DNA from: Acidobacteriota bacterium
GTDB lineage: Bacteria > Acidobacteriota > Thermoanaerobaculia > Thermoanaerobaculales > Thermoanaerobaculaceae
Assembly (NCBI GenBank): GCA_003133645.1
Contig: PKYI01000200.1
Coordinates: 1 to 64,000, forward strand
Length of the DNA stretch: 64,000 nucleotides
Reading direction: 5' to 3'
The notes beneath the pieces are model-generated. The model was given only the letters and a program-made list of their open reading frames with translations. It searched no databases and had not been told where the DNA came from. This document shows, in pieces, positions 9,548 through 19,443 of the stretch. Each line of letters opens with the position of its first letter. Within the stretch, counting starts at the first letter, position 1. The translations under genes were made by a program, and so were the position numbers.

Positions 9548-10111
9548 TCACGCCCCCGCCGCCTTCGCCGCCGCCAGCGCCCGCTGGTAGCGGGTCTCGC
9601 CCCTGACGATCATCTCTTGCAGCTTCACGACGCCTTGCAGCAGCGCCTCGGGCGTCGGGGGACACCCCGGCACGTACACGTCCACGGGGATGAACTCGTC
9701 GATTCCCTGAACCACGTGATAGGCCCGGTAGAAGCCCCCGGTGCACGCGCACACGCCCATCGAAATGACGTACTTCGGTTCGGCCATCTGCTCGTAGATG
9801 CGCACCATCACCGGAGCCATCTTGTCCGTCACGGTCCCGGCCACGATCAGCAGGTCCGACTGCCTGGGCGAGAAACGCACGACCTCCGCCCCGAAGCGCG
9901 AGATGTCGTAGTGCGACATCATGAACGACATGAACTCGATGGCGCAGCAGGCGGTGCCGAACGGGAACGGCCACAGGCTATTCTTTCGCGCCGCGTCGAT
10001 CCAAGCGTTCACCCGGGTCGTGAGGAACGCCGGGTCGCCGTCCTTCTGGCGGATGGCCGCCCCGGCCCCCCCCGCCACGGGCAACGACAGCTTCGGTTCA
10101 GGCTCGCGCAT
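9548..10111 (-). CDS. nuoB: NADH-quinone oxidoreductase subunit B
   Basis: [32 protein letters not shown] motifs. Confidence 0.93.
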   Translation of the reverse strand: MREPEPKLSLPVAGGAGAAIRQKDGDPAFLTTRVNAWIDAARKNSLWPFPFGTACCAIEFMSFMMSHYDISRFGAEVVRFSPRQSDLLIVAGTVTDKMAPVMVRIYEQMAEPKYVISMGVCACTGGFYRAYHVVQGIDEFIPVDVYVPGCPPTPEALLQGVVKLQEMIVRGETRYQRALAAAKAAGA

Positions 10112-10171
10112 CGATCCCTCCCGCACACTCTGGCCAACCGCCTGCTCCGGCCCCGTGTTCCTCGCCGGATG

Positions 10172-10192
10172 ATGCACGTGCATTATACGTGC
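10172..10192 (-). promoter_or_regulatory. Candidate promoter/operator upstream of nuoB
   Basis: Minus strand TGCACGTATAATGCACGTGCA: TATAAT between repeated TGCACGT elements; no convincing -35. Confidence 0.4.
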
Positions 10193-10201
10193 AATCACAA
10201 C

Positions 10202-10960
10202 TCACCCGGCACCGGCACCGGGGTGCTCGGGACAGTACCTCGCGTACACCCTGCGAACGAAATCGCGCGTCTCGCGGTACGGCGGCACGCCCCCGCTCTT
10301 GGCCACCGTGGCAATGCCGGCGTTGTACGCTGCCAGCGCCAGCGTCAAGTCGCCGAAGCGGTCGAGTAGCGCTCTGAGGTGACGGCAACCGGCCCGAAGG
10401 TTGGCGGCCGGGTCGTACGGGCTGGCGAGCCCCTGCCCCAGCCAAACCGAGGGCATGAGCTGCATCAGACCTCCGGCGCCCACCCGCGAGACCGCCCAGG
10501 GCTTGAACGCCGATTCGGCCGCCACCACGGCCGCGACGAGGACCGGGGAAAGGTTGGCGGTCTTGCTGGCGCGCCGGATTTGGGCCGCAAAGGGCGTGTT
10601 CGGAGGCAGCGACTGGCCGGCGTAGTCGAAGCGGCACGAGGCCTCCGGGATCGGCTCCGGTTTCGCCTCCACCTCGGCAGCAATCACGCGGTCGAGGCGC
10701 GCCAGTGGGACCTCGATCGACCCGCCTCCCGGCAGGTCCAGGTGAATGCTCCCCGTGCCGACGAGCCTCGCCGCGGTGACCTTGAGCAGGCGGCCGTCCA
10801 CGAACACCGCCAGGTACTGCGCCCAGGCGATCCCCCGCCAGCCGAGCACGCCCGTCACAGCGGCCGCCACCGCCATGGCGAGACAAATCCGTCCGGCGAC
10901 ACGGGCTGGCAACGTCCCATGCCGAAGGCTGCGAGCGGGCGCTGGGGTGGCGTCTCTCAT
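10202..10960 (-). CDS. Lytic transglycosylase (SLT domain)
   Basis: AAVVAAESAFKPWAVSRVGAGGLMQLMPSV...NLRAGCRHLRALLDRFGDLTLALAAYNAG. Confidence 0.88.
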   Translation of the reverse strand: MRDATPAPARSLRHGTLPARVAGRICLAMAVAAAVTGVLGWRGIAWAQYLAVFVDGRLLKVTAARLVGTGSIHLDLPGGGSIEVPLARLDRVIAAEVEAKPEPIPEASCRFDYAGQSLPPNTPFAAQIRRASKTANLSPVLVAAVVAAESAFKPWAVSRVGAGGLMQLMPSVWLGQGLASPYDPAANLRAGCRHLRALLDRFGDLTLALAAYNAGIATVAKSGGVPPYRETRDFVRRVYARYCPEHPGAGAG

Positions 10961-11868
10961 GCGCGCGGGTGTTTGCTGTCGTACAGCGACCGCAGCCGCT
11001 CGCGCGTGATGTGGGTGTAGATCTCCGTCGTCGAGATGTCGGCGTGTCCGAGCATCGCCTGCACCGCCCGCAGGTCCGCCCCGTGCTCGAGCAGGTGCGT
11101 CGCGAACGAGTGCCGCAGGACGTGCGGCGAAAGGTGCGCCGCGAGCGCCGCCTTCCGCCCATGCGCCTTGATCAGATGCCAGAAGCACTGGCGCGTCATG
11201 CCCTCGCCCCGCACCGTGAGGAAGAGCTCGTCGCAGCGCCTGGTGTCCAGTCCGGGCCGCGCGTCCTCGAGGTACCGGCCCAGCCACGCGCGCGCGTCCG
11301 AGCCGACAGGCACGATGCGCTCCTTTCCGCCCTTGCCCCAGACGCGCACGTACCCAGGGTCGAGGCGGAGCTGGCTCAGCGTGAGTCCCACCAGTTCGGA
11401 GACGCGGACGCCGGTCGCGTAAAGGGTCTCGATCATCGCGCGGTCGCGCAGGCCGAGAGGGCGCGAGACATCGGGCGCCGCCAGGAGCGCATCGATTTCC
11501 TCGGCGGTGAGGAAGTGCGGCAATCCCGGCATCAGCTTCGGCGACTCGAGGTCGAGCGTCGGGTCGTGCGTGCAGGCGCCGCGTTCGACCAGGTATCGGT
11601 ACAGCCCGCGCAACGCCGCCAGCGCCCTCGCCGCCGAGCGCGCCGCCAGGCCCCGCCCGCGCAGGACCGTGAGGTAGCGCCTGAGGTCGGAGCGCTCGCA
11701 CGTCTCGGCCTCGAGGCGGCGCCCAGCCAACCACCTGCCAAAGCTCTCGAGGTCGCGACGGTACGACGCCACCGAGTTCGACGCGAGGCCCCTCTCCACC
11801 AGCAGGACCGCCAGGTAGTCCGGCAGGACCAGCTGCAAGAACCGCGTCTGGGGAACGGTTGGGCCCAT
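10957..11868 (-). CDS. xerD: Tyrosine recombinase XerD-like
   Basis: Phage-integrase fold; TGVRVSELVGL, HLSPHVLRHSFATHLLEHGADLRAVQAMLGHADISTTEIYTH. Confidence 0.92.
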   Translation of the reverse strand: MGPTVPQTRFLQLVLPDYLAVLLVERGLASNSVASYRRDLESFGRWLAGRRLEAETCERSDLRRYLTVLRGRGLAARSAARALAALRGLYRYLVERGACTHDPTLDLESPKLMPGLPHFLTAEEIDALLAAPDVSRPLGLRDRAMIETLYATGVRVSELVGLTLSQLRLDPGYVRVWGKGGKERIVPVGSDARAWLGRYLEDARPGLDTRRCDELFLTVRGEGMTRQCFWHLIKAHGRKAALAAHLSPHVLRHSFATHLLEHGADLRAVQAMLGHADISTTEIYTHITRERLRSLYDSKHPRA

Positions 11869-11905
11869 GCGGTGCGATTCTAGACCCAGAGTGCGTCGCT
11901 CCCGC

Positions 11906-12370
11906 TCAGCGCCGCACCCGCACCCTCCGAACGGGGGGCTCGTGCCGCCAGCGCGCGAGATCGAGCGTGCCGTCGAGACGAAACTCCACGCCCTCCCTCT
12001 CGAGGAGGCTCCGCTGCAGTCCGGGGGGCAGGTCCCCCCGCCGGTCGGTCGCGCAGCGCCCGAGGGCGTTCACCACGCGCTGCCACGGCACGTCATCCGG
12101 GCACGCGTGCATCGCCCAGCCGACCGCCTTCGGCGAGAGCACGTTCCCCAGCAGAGCGGCAATCTGGCCGTAGGTCATCACCCGCCCGGGTGGAATCGCC
12201 CGCACCAGGATGTACACCCGCTCCCACGCTCCCCCGCCGGACGGGGCCGCAACCTCGCCATGCACTCGGGCATCCTGGGCCCGGCGCCGGACCCGCGGTG
12301 AGGCGGTCGCCTTCACCGGGCCGGCGCCGATCTGTTGTTTCGGCGGACGTCGTGTACGGGGCGTTGCCAC
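11906..12370 (-). CDS. Alkyltransferase-like (MGMT-fold, ATL) protein
   Basis: IPPGRVMTYGQIAALLG...VGWAMHACPDDVPWQRVVNALG; PCHRV active site replaced by PWQRV. Confidence 0.8.
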   Translation of the reverse strand: MATPRTRRPPKQQIGAGPVKATASPRVRRRAQDARVHGEVAAPSGGGAWERVYILVRAIPPGRVMTYGQIAALLGNVLSPKAVGWAMHACPDDVPWQRVVNALGRCATDRRGDLPPGLQRSLLEREGVEFRLDGTLDLARWRHEPPVRRVRVRR

Positions 12371-12378
12371 GGTCTCTT

Positions 12379-13083
12379 TCAGCGCTGCGCCCGCGGCGGA
12401 GCCGGCGGCGCGATGGCAGCCCTCCGGGGCAACCCCGGGTCGTCCTTGACCGCCTGCGCCTGGCTCAGGTGTCGGCGCTCATGGGCCGCGAGGACCAGCA
12501 AAAGTTCATACAGGTTGAGTCTGAAAACCTTTGCCCCGAACGCCGCCACTTTGGGCCGCGAGATGTCGAGGCCGGTGGCCGCCCTGACGCGGGCGCCGAA
12601 CTGGCGGTTGAGATCGAGCAGCGCCGAGAGGACGAGGTCGACCGCCTGGTCCCCAGCCGCCACGTGTTCGGGGCGGGCCCGCCGCTTGCTCCGGACCGGT
12701 GGTTCGGTGGCCGCGATCAGCCGCCGGCCGACGAAGGCCACCCGGAGCGTCCCCTGTCTGTACCACGCGTGCCGCCGCGCCTCGCCGATGGCGGCGTCGA
12801 TCAGAGGGAGAAGCTCCGACCCGATCATGTTGAGGTGCCCGAAACACTCGGCGATCGACCAGCGGCCCGAACTGGAGCGCCAGTTGAACTGCCGCTCCGA
12901 GAGCCCTCCGGCGATACGCTCCGCGTCGCGGCCGGCGTCGTCGAACTGACGGACGAGACCGCTCAGCTCCGGCGTCAACCCTCCCGCGGCGGCTTTCGGG
13001 AGGCTCGTGCCGGCGGTCGACCGGCGGCCCGGCCGCCCGAACAGCGCGTCGAGATCCCCTGCGCCCGACTCCTTGCTCACCAT
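12379..13083 (-). CDS. DinB superfamily protein
   Basis: FNWRSSSGRWSIAECFGHLNMIGSELLPLID...LLVLAAHERRHLSQAQAV. Confidence 0.75.
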   Translation of the reverse strand: MVSKESGAGDLDALFGRPGRRSTAGTSLPKAAAGGLTPELSGLVRQFDDAGRDAERIAGGLSERQFNWRSSSGRWSIAECFGHLNMIGSELLPLIDAAIGEARRHAWYRQGTLRVAFVGRRLIAATEPPVRSKRRARPEHVAAGDQAVDLVLSALLDLNRQFGARVRAATGLDISRPKVAAFGAKVFRLNLYELLLVLAAHERRHLSQAQAVKDDPGLPRRAAIAPPAPPRAQR

Positions 13084-13150
13084 GTCCGTTCCTCTCGTCG
13101 TCCCGGAGCGTCCGCCCAAAGCGATCGGGGCCGCATGCTTGGGCGATGGC

Positions 13151-13762
13151 TCACGAGGTCCTGAACCCTCGTCTGTTCGCGAGCTCGATCAGCGCCTTGC
13201 GGTGGCGCTCGTCGGCGGCGTGCAGGTCGCCGAGCATGCGGGCGACATCCGGGTTTGCCTTCGCGATCGCCGGGCGCGCGTGGAGCTCCGCCACCCCGCC
13301 TTCGAACTGGATGGCAATCACCAGGGCCTCGTGCAACGAGAACCGCCGCGTCGCCTCGAGCGCCTTCTCCAGTTCTTCGACCTCCCGCGCGAGCACATCG
13401 GGGTCGATCTCCACGTCGCCGAAGTGCGTCGAGTTCTGCCGCACCAACCGGCGCAGGAACTGCACCTGCCTGAGGTGCGAGCCCTCCTCGAAGGCGAGCT
13501 TGGAGAACAGCCCCGCGGCCTCGGCGTCATCCGAGAAGGCGTCGGCAAGCTCGTTGTAGATCTGCTGCATCAGCCTCTCGAACTGCTCGAGCGGCCGCAA
13601 CACGCTCTGAATCTCCGCCAAGGGACCCCCCCCGGTGCCCGTCCTCGACCTGCCCGCAGCCTGCTGTCCCGCGCCGGGCTCAAGTGATTCTACCGCGGCG
13701 ACGCGCCCGTCGCCACCTGACCCCACCCCGGCGAGCGGGACGCTACTCAAGCGGGTCGCCAC
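13151..13762 (-). CDS. Ferritin-like/rubrerythrin-like helical protein
   Basis: LFSKLAFEEGSHLRQVQFLRR...HAADERHRKALIEL helical Glu/His pattern. Confidence 0.5.
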   Translation of the reverse strand: MATRLSSVPLAGVGSGGDGRVAAVESLEPGAGQQAAGRSRTGTGGGPLAEIQSVLRPLEQFERLMQQIYNELADAFSDDAEAAGLFSKLAFEEGSHLRQVQFLRRLVRQNSTHFGDVEIDPDVLAREVEELEKALEATRRFSLHEALVIAIQFEGGVAELHARPAIAKANPDVARMLGDLHAADERHRKALIELANRRGFRTS

Positions 13763-14486
13763 CCAGCGGCAGAGCGGTCAAAATGAACACCATGGTAGGG
13801 ATGACGGGGTAAAGCAGCGCCTGAAGAAACACCGGGGCTACGAGCAATCGTCTGGTCCAAGGCGGAGGGTCTTCGACCGCAGCCATGATACGCATCGCCT
13901 TGAAGGTGAATTGCTCATGCCGCAACCGTGCCTCTTTGAACATGCCAATGAGTCTACGGTGGCTGGGCGGATTGCAGTCATAGAAGGCCCCACGACGAAA
14001 GAATCGCAGGTATACAGACCGTACCTGCGACGGAACCCAGCTCAGAAATGCCAACCGGAAATGCGGTTCAACCACTGTCCAACGATTGGGTACCGCAAAA
14101 TAGACGAAGCCGCCTTCCCGCAAGACGCGCCGGATCTCCCGGAGGTGATCCGCCTGCTGCTCGAGGTCGCCGACATGCTCGAACACGTGATTTGAAACCA
14201 CGACGTCGAACGTGGCATCCGGGAAAGGAAGACGGCTATTCTCGACCAATTCGAAATCGTAGCCGCCGGCGATTTGGCGTTGATCGGCAATATCCACCGC
14301 CATCACCTTTCCGCCGCTGCCGACGGCTTCCGAAATGCAATGCGCGATGATGCCCGAACCAGTTCCGACTTCAAGCACATGCCGCCCCGTAAGATCCGTC
14401 TTGCTCTGAAGCGCGGCAACGATCTTTCTTCCCTTCTTCGTTCTTGACTCGCAGTCCAGAATGGCGTGGGGAAGGCGCTTCATCAA
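13743..14486 (-). CDS. Class I SAM-dependent methyltransferase
   Basis: HVLEVGTGSGIIAHCISEAVGSGGKVMAVDI...FPDATFDVVVSNHVFEHV. Confidence 0.88.
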   Translation of the reverse strand: MMKRLPHAILDCESRTKKGRKIVAALQSKTDLTGRHVLEVGTGSGIIAHCISEAVGSGGKVMAVDIADQRQIAGGYDFELVENSRLPFPDATFDVVVSNHVFEHVGDLEQQADHLREIRRVLREGGFVYFAVPNRWTVVEPHFRLAFLSWVPSQVRSVYLRFFRRGAFYDCNPPSHRRLIGMFKEARLRHEQFTFKAMRIMAAVEDPPPWTRRLLVAPVFLQALLYPVIPTMVFILTALPLGGDPLE

Positions 14487-14499
14487 AACCTACACGATC

Positions 14500-15546
14500 T
14501 CAGTACTGCCGGTGGCAGCAACGCCCGCAATCCCCGAATACGCCCTTGCGGGCCAGCTCCTTGCGATAGCCGCGGAAACGCGGGCTGTTCCACACCTGCG
14601 CGAATGTCCCGGACTTGGTGGTCACGTTGTCGACGACGAAGCCCCGGCACGGCGTGATGTTGCCGAAGGTATCGACATGGATCACGTACCAGGGGAAAAC
14701 GCACGCCCGCTTCAGATCGCGTTCGTCTCCGCCGTAGTAGGCTCGGAGCTGTCTGTCGCCCATCTTTGGAAACAGGGTGACAGGCAGGCCGGCTACCCGG
14801 GCCGCCTGTTTCAATAGGGGGACCATCACCAGCAGCTGCTCCAAAGCGGGCACCGTTGCTCCCCCCTCAGCGCCGCAGCCGGCAAAGATCAGGTGCTGAT
14901 AGCTCAATGCGTCGGCGCCGGCGGTCTTGGCGATGTCGATCATCTCCGGCAGACGGGCCAGATTTTCACCCGTAATGACGGTGTTGATCGTGATCGCGGG
15001 CCTGTACGATGCCCCGGCAGAGCGCGCAGCCACCAACGCTTGAATCCCCCCTATCGCCAGATCGTACGCCCCGCGAATGCCGCGCTCCGCGTCGTGCACC
15101 TCACGCGGTCCGTCGATCGAAACGTTGATGCGGTCGAGGCCGAGCCCGACCAATTCCTCGGCGTGACGCTGCAACAACAGGCCGTTCGTCGTCAGGGAAC
15201 ACTGAAAGCCGCGCGCCTTGATGTAGCGTGCGAGCGTGATTGCATCCCGGCGCAGCAAGGTTTCGCCCCCGATGAGGTGAATCAACGGCCGGATCGGGAA
15301 CGAGGTGCGCAGGTCATCCACGACCGCTTCAAGCTGCTCCAACGTCAGCTCGGGGTACTCCGTTTCTTCCCGCATCTGCACCTGCGGGCACATCTGGCAG
15401 GCGAGGTTGCAGCGCATCGTGAGCGAGAGGACAACGCCCATGGGGAAAGGAGTCCAGCCACCCAGGTACCGAATGAGGTTAGGCAGGCCCAGGTGCTGGG
15501 CGTTCTCCATCGCCTTCAAGCTCAATCGGCGGCCAAGAAATAACAC
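14500..15546 (-). CDS. Radical SAM protein with SPASM-like C-terminus
   Basis: LTMRCNLACQMCPQ; C-terminal Cys cluster (ITPCRGF...GDCGRCCHRQY); GTG start after GGAGGG. Confidence 0.85.
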   Translation of the reverse strand: MLFLGRRLSLKAMENAQHLGLPNLIRYLGGWTPFPMGVVLSLTMRCNLACQMCPQVQMREETEYPELTLEQLEAVVDDLRTSFPIRPLIHLIGGETLLRRDAITLARYIKARGFQCSLTTNGLLLQRHAEELVGLGLDRINVSIDGPREVHDAERGIRGAYDLAIGGIQALVAARSAGASYRPAITINTVITGENLARLPEMIDIAKTAGADALSYQHLIFAGCGAEGGATVPALEQLLVMVPLLKQAARVAGLPVTLFPKMGDRQLRAYYGGDERDLKRACVFPWYVIHVDTFGNITPCRGFVVDNVTTKSGTFAQVWNSPRFRGYRKELARKGVFGDCGRCCHRQY

Positions 15547-15670
15547 GATCAACCCTCCACGGATGCGGTATGGGTGACAGGAGCGCACTTTCTCATGATT
15601 TCGATGATAGATGATAGTCGATGACGGACAAGCGCTCGGCGCCCGACTCGAGCCGGCGGCGGCGCGTAGA

Positions 15671-18094
15671 ATGGCCGCGGTGGCAGTCCGTATCGACCTC
15701 GACACCCGGCAGGTGACGTGCTCCGTCCATGACCTCCTCCCCGAGACGCTCCGGCCCGGTCTCGGGGGCCTCGGGGAGGGGTTTGCCCGCCTCTCGGTGG
15801 GCGCCGAGCTGCACCGTACCGTCCAGGCCCAGCGTCACGCCTCCGACCCCCGTTACGCCAGCGAGATCGCGGTCGACGCCAGGTTCGCGGCCGACGGCTG
15901 GGAGATGCGAGTGCTCGGTCGCGCCGACGGCGTCACCCGCGGGGATGACGGCAGGCCCGTCGTCGAAGAGATCAAGACACTGCACTTCAAGAGTGAGCTC
16001 CACCATCCCCTGGCACACGAGCGGCTCGAGCGCTTCCGCTGGCAGGCGCGGCTGTACGGGTGGTGCCTGTTCCCCGACGGCGGCGCGAGCGTCCGTCTCC
16101 TGCTCGTCGATCTCGGTGGCGGCGACCACCGCGTCGAGGAGGTCCCGTGGTCGGCGCGCGAGGTCGAAGCCTACCTGCGCACGCGGCTGCACGTGCTCGT
16201 CGCGGCCGAGCAGGCGCGGGAGCGCACGCGCGCCGCGTGGCGCGAGGCCGCGCTCGAACTCCCGTTTCCGTTCGCGGAGGTCCGCCCGGTGCAGGCCGAG
16301 GCGATGGCGGCGGTCGAGGAGGCCCTCGGCGCCGGCCGTCACCTCTTGCTCGCCGCGCCCACCGGCGTCGGCAAGACCGCCGCCGCACTCTACCCCGCGG
16401 TCAAGCTCGCCCTCGCCACCGGCCGCCGGGTCGCGTTCCTCACCGCCAAGACGCTGCAGCAGCAGCTCGCGGTCGCGACGCTGCAGGCGATGCAGACCGG
16501 CGGCTGGCGCTCGATCCAGATCCGCGCCAAGGCCAGGATGTGCGCCAACCAGGAGGTGGTCTGCCACGAGGACTTCTGCCTCCACGCCCGCGACTATGGC
16601 GCCAAGCTGGCGCAACGCGGCGTGCTCCCGGCCCTGCTCTCGGGGCCGCCGCACCTCGACCCGGACCGGACCTTCGCGGTCGCCCACGCGGCCGAGGTGT
16701 GCCCGTTCGAGGTTTCCCTCGAGCTCGCACGCGAGGCCAGCGCTGTCGTCTGCGACTACAACTACGTCTTCGACCCGGCCATCGCCCTGTTCGGCCTCGC
16801 GGACGAGGGCGCGCTCGAGGACACGCTCCTGGTCGTCGACGAGGCGCACAACCTCGTCGATCGGGCGCGCGAGTACTTCTCGCCGCGTCTCGGCCGCAGC
16901 GCGGTCCGCCAGGCGCGTCGTATCGTCGAGGGCCATCGCCAGAAGGTGTGCCGTGACCTGGACGAGCTCCTGGGCAGCCTCGACGAGCTGATCGAGCGTG
17001 AGGCATCCGGCGCCCTCGGCGAGCGCGAGGGGAGCCGTCGTATCGAGCTCGACCCCCGCCCGCTCGCCGAGGTCCGGCTTGCGCTCGACGCGCTCGTCGC
17101 CCCCTATTTCACGTTCAAGCGCAACGCCGAAATCTGGCTGGCCAGGGACCCCGTGGTCGACGTCCTGCTGTCGCTGGCGCGCGTCACGGACCTGCTTCAG
17201 GACGGCGGGCGCGAACTCGTCCCCCTAGCCGAGCGCTCGGGCGGCGGCGAGCCCGACGAGCAGCTGCGCGTCTACTGCCTTGACGCCGCCCGCTTCACCG
17301 GCGCGACCATCGCGCGCTCGGCCGGTTGCATCGCGATGTCCGCGACCCTCGAGCCGTTCGAGTTCTACCGCGACCTCCTCGGCTTCGACCCCGACCGGAC
17401 CGACACCGTGAGCCTGCCCTCGCCATTTCCGCCGGAGAACCGCCTGATCGTCGCGGTGGACGAGGTGGACACGACGTTCCGCGCCCGCTCCCGCTGGTAC
17501 GGGCGCATCGCGGAGCTCGTCACCGAGCTGGCGCCACCCGGCCGGAACGGGCTGGTGCTATTCCCCTCCTACGCCTTCCTGCGGGAGGTGGCCAGCCGCC
17601 TGGCGGCCCCCGGCCACAGCGTCGAGGTCCAGCGCGGCGACGACTCCGACCGGCTGCGCCGCGAGATCCTGGCGCGCCTGCGCGGCGGCGGCAAGCCCGT
17701 CCTCCTCCTCGCGGTTCTGGGAGGGGTATTCGCCGAGGGGGTGGACTACCCCGGGGAGATGCTCTCGGAGGTGGTCGTGGTTTCCCCGGCGCTCCCCCAG
17801 GTCGGACCCGAGCGCGAACTGCTCAAGGCGTACTTCGACGACCGCTACGAGCGCGGGTTCGAGTACGCCTACCTCGTGCCGGGGATGACCCGAGTGGTGC
17901 AGGCGGCCGGCCGGCTCATCCGCTCGGCCGAGGACCGCGGGGTCATCGCCTTGATCTGCAGGCGCTTCCTCGCCGATCCCTACCGCTCGCTCCTGCCCGA
18001 AGCGTGGACCGGCGGGGATCCGGAATCGCTCCGGCGCGAGGACCCGGCGGCCGCGGTGCGGGAGTTCTTCGTCAACCTGGACGCACGTCCGTGA
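15671..18094 (+). CDS. DinG/XPD-family helicase with N-terminal PD-(D/E)XK-like domain
   Basis: RPVVEEIKTLHF...RFRWQARLYGWCL; Walker A APTGVGKTAAAL; DEAH as VVDEAHN; four Cys in Fe-S position. Confidence 0.85.
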   Translation: MAAVAVRIDLDTRQVTCSVHDLLPETLRPGLGGLGEGFARLSVGAELHRTVQAQRHASDPRYASEIAVDARFAADGWEMRVLGRADGVTRGDDGRPVVEEIKTLHFKSELHHPLAHERLERFRWQARLYGWCLFPDGGASVRLLLVDLGGGDHRVEEVPWSAREVEAYLRTRLHVLVAAEQARERTRAAWREAALELPFPFAEVRPVQAEAMAAVEEALGAGRHLLLAAPTGVGKTAAALYPAVKLALATGRRVAFLTAKTLQQQLAVATLQAMQTGGWRSIQIRAKARMCANQEVVCHEDFCLHARDYGAKLAQRGVLPALLSGPPHLDPDRTFAVAHAAEVCPFEVSLELAREASAVVCDYNYVFDPAIALFGLADEGALEDTLLVVDEAHNLVDRAREYFSPRLGRSAVRQARRIVEGHRQKVCRDLDELLGSLDELIEREASGALGEREGSRRIELDPRPLAEVRLALDALVAPYFTFKRNAEIWLARDPVVDVLLSLARVTDLLQDGGRELVPLAERSGGGEPDEQLRVYCLDAARFTGATIARSAGCIAMSATLEPFEFYRDLLGFDPDRTDTVSLPSPFPPENRLIVAVDEVDTTFRARSRWYGRIAELVTELAPPGRNGLVLFPSYAFLREVASRLAAPGHSVEVQRGDDSDRLRREILARLRGGGKPVLLLAVLGGVFAEGVDYPGEMLSEVVVVSPALPQVGPERELLKAYFDDRYERGFEYAYLVPGMTRVVQAAGRLIRSAEDRGVIALICRRFLADPYRSLLPEAWTGGDPESLRREDPAAAVREFFVNLDARP

Positions 18095-18132
18095 TATCGT
18101 TGCTTGGGAAGGCGAACGCAGCGGGGGGGCTC

Positions 18133-18573
18133 ATGGAAACCGTCGGCAACATCCTCGGGGACAAGGGAGGCCAAGTCTTCAAGGTCGGGCCCGATACCAC
18201 CGTCCTGCACGCCGTCCAGGAAATGTGCGCCATGCGCGTGGGCGCCGTCCTGGTCTGCGACGGGACGACGTGCTCCGGGATCTTCACGGAGCGCGACCTG
18301 ATGGCCCGCGTGATCCTGAACGGGCTCGACCCCACGACGACGCGGGTGACCGAGGTCATGACTCCGCAGGTCGCGTGCGTCGAGCCTTCGACGCCTGCCA
18401 GCGAGGCGATGGCGATCATGACCGAGCGGCGTTGCCGCCACCTGCCGGTCGTCGAAGGCGGCGAGATCGTGGGCGTCGTCTCGATCGGCGACCTGGTGCG
18501 CTGGGACAGCCGCAACCAGGCGTTCGAGTTGCGGATGCTCACTGACTACATCCACGGCAAGTACCCTGGTTGA
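18133..18573 (+). CDS. Tandem CBS-domain protein
   Basis: GAVLVCDGTTCSGIFTERDLMARVI...RCRHLPVVEGGEIVGVVSIGDLVRW. Confidence 0.9.
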   Translation: METVGNILGDKGGQVFKVGPDTTVLHAVQEMCAMRVGAVLVCDGTTCSGIFTERDLMARVILNGLDPTTTRVTEVMTPQVACVEPSTPASEAMAIMTERRCRHLPVVEGGEIVGVVSIGDLVRWDSRNQAFELRMLTDYIHGKYPG

Positions 18574-18655
18574 GGCCGATGCCAAGGCGGGCTTCCGACG
18601 CCACCTCCTCCGCGCTGTTGCTTTGCTGGAAGGCCGCTCGCGGCGGCGACTGGCA

Positions 18656-19372
18656 TTACCCCCAGAGGTTGAACTTCAGGATGCACCAGATCGCCTCGAA
18701 GCCGTCCCTCCAGCCGATCTTCTTCCCCTCGGCGTACGTCCGGCCGTTGTATGAGATCGGGACCTCGTAGATCCTGACACCCATCCTCGCAACTCGGGCG
18801 GTGAACTCCGGCTCGAACCCGAAGCGCTCGGAGGTCAGGCGGAGGCGCTCCTTCACTTCGCGGGTGAACACCTTGTAGCACGTTTCCATGTCGGACATGT
18901 TGAGGCCGGTGAACATGTTCGACAGCAACGTCAGAAACCTGTTGCCGACCAGGTGCCAGAAGAAGAGGACCCGGTGCGGCCCGCCAAGGAAGCGGCTCCC
19001 CATGACCACATCGGCCTTTCCCTCAAGGATCGGCGCGAACAGCACCGGATAGTCCGCCGGGTCGTACTCGAGGTCCGCATCCTGGATCACGATGACCTCG
19101 CCGGTTGCCTGCGCGAAGCCCGTCCGCAGCGCGGCGCCCTTGCCGCGGTTGACCTCGTGGCGGAACCAGCTGTACCGGCATGGCCGGACCCCGGCCGCCG
19201 GCGGCCGGTACGCCGCCAGCCGGGCGGCCGTCCCGTCGCGCGAACAGTCGTCCACCGCCACGATCTCGACCTCGGATACCGCCTCCGGGTATGGCGCCCC
19301 GGCCACCCGGTCCAGCACCTCGGTGATCGTGTGCTCCTCGTTGTAGGCCGGCACGACAATCGAGACCCTCAC
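18656..19372 (-). CDS. Family 2 glycosyltransferase
   Basis: [23 protein letters not shown]...[19 protein letters not shown]. Confidence 0.92.
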   Translation of the reverse strand: MRVSIVVPAYNEEHTITEVLDRVAGAPYPEAVSEVEIVAVDDCSRDGTAARLAAYRPPAAGVRPCRYSWFRHEVNRGKGAALRTGFAQATGEVIVIQDADLEYDPADYPVLFAPILEGKADVVMGSRFLGGPHRVLFFWHLVGNRFLTLLSNMFTGLNMSDMETCYKVFTREVKERLRLTSERFGFEPEFTARVARMGVRIYEVPISYNGRTYAEGKKIGWRDGFEAIWCILKFNLWG

Positions 19373-19443
19373 GGCTCCCCTTCCCTTCCGCCAACGATCC
19401 CCAGCCGCTTGCACGCCCGCCTCCGCGACGATAAGGTACCTCT

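Noticed and set aside
10957-11868. Integrase indicating a mobile element
   Set aside because: The sequence fits a housekeeping XerD; no att-like repeats, tRNA or phage genes nearby.
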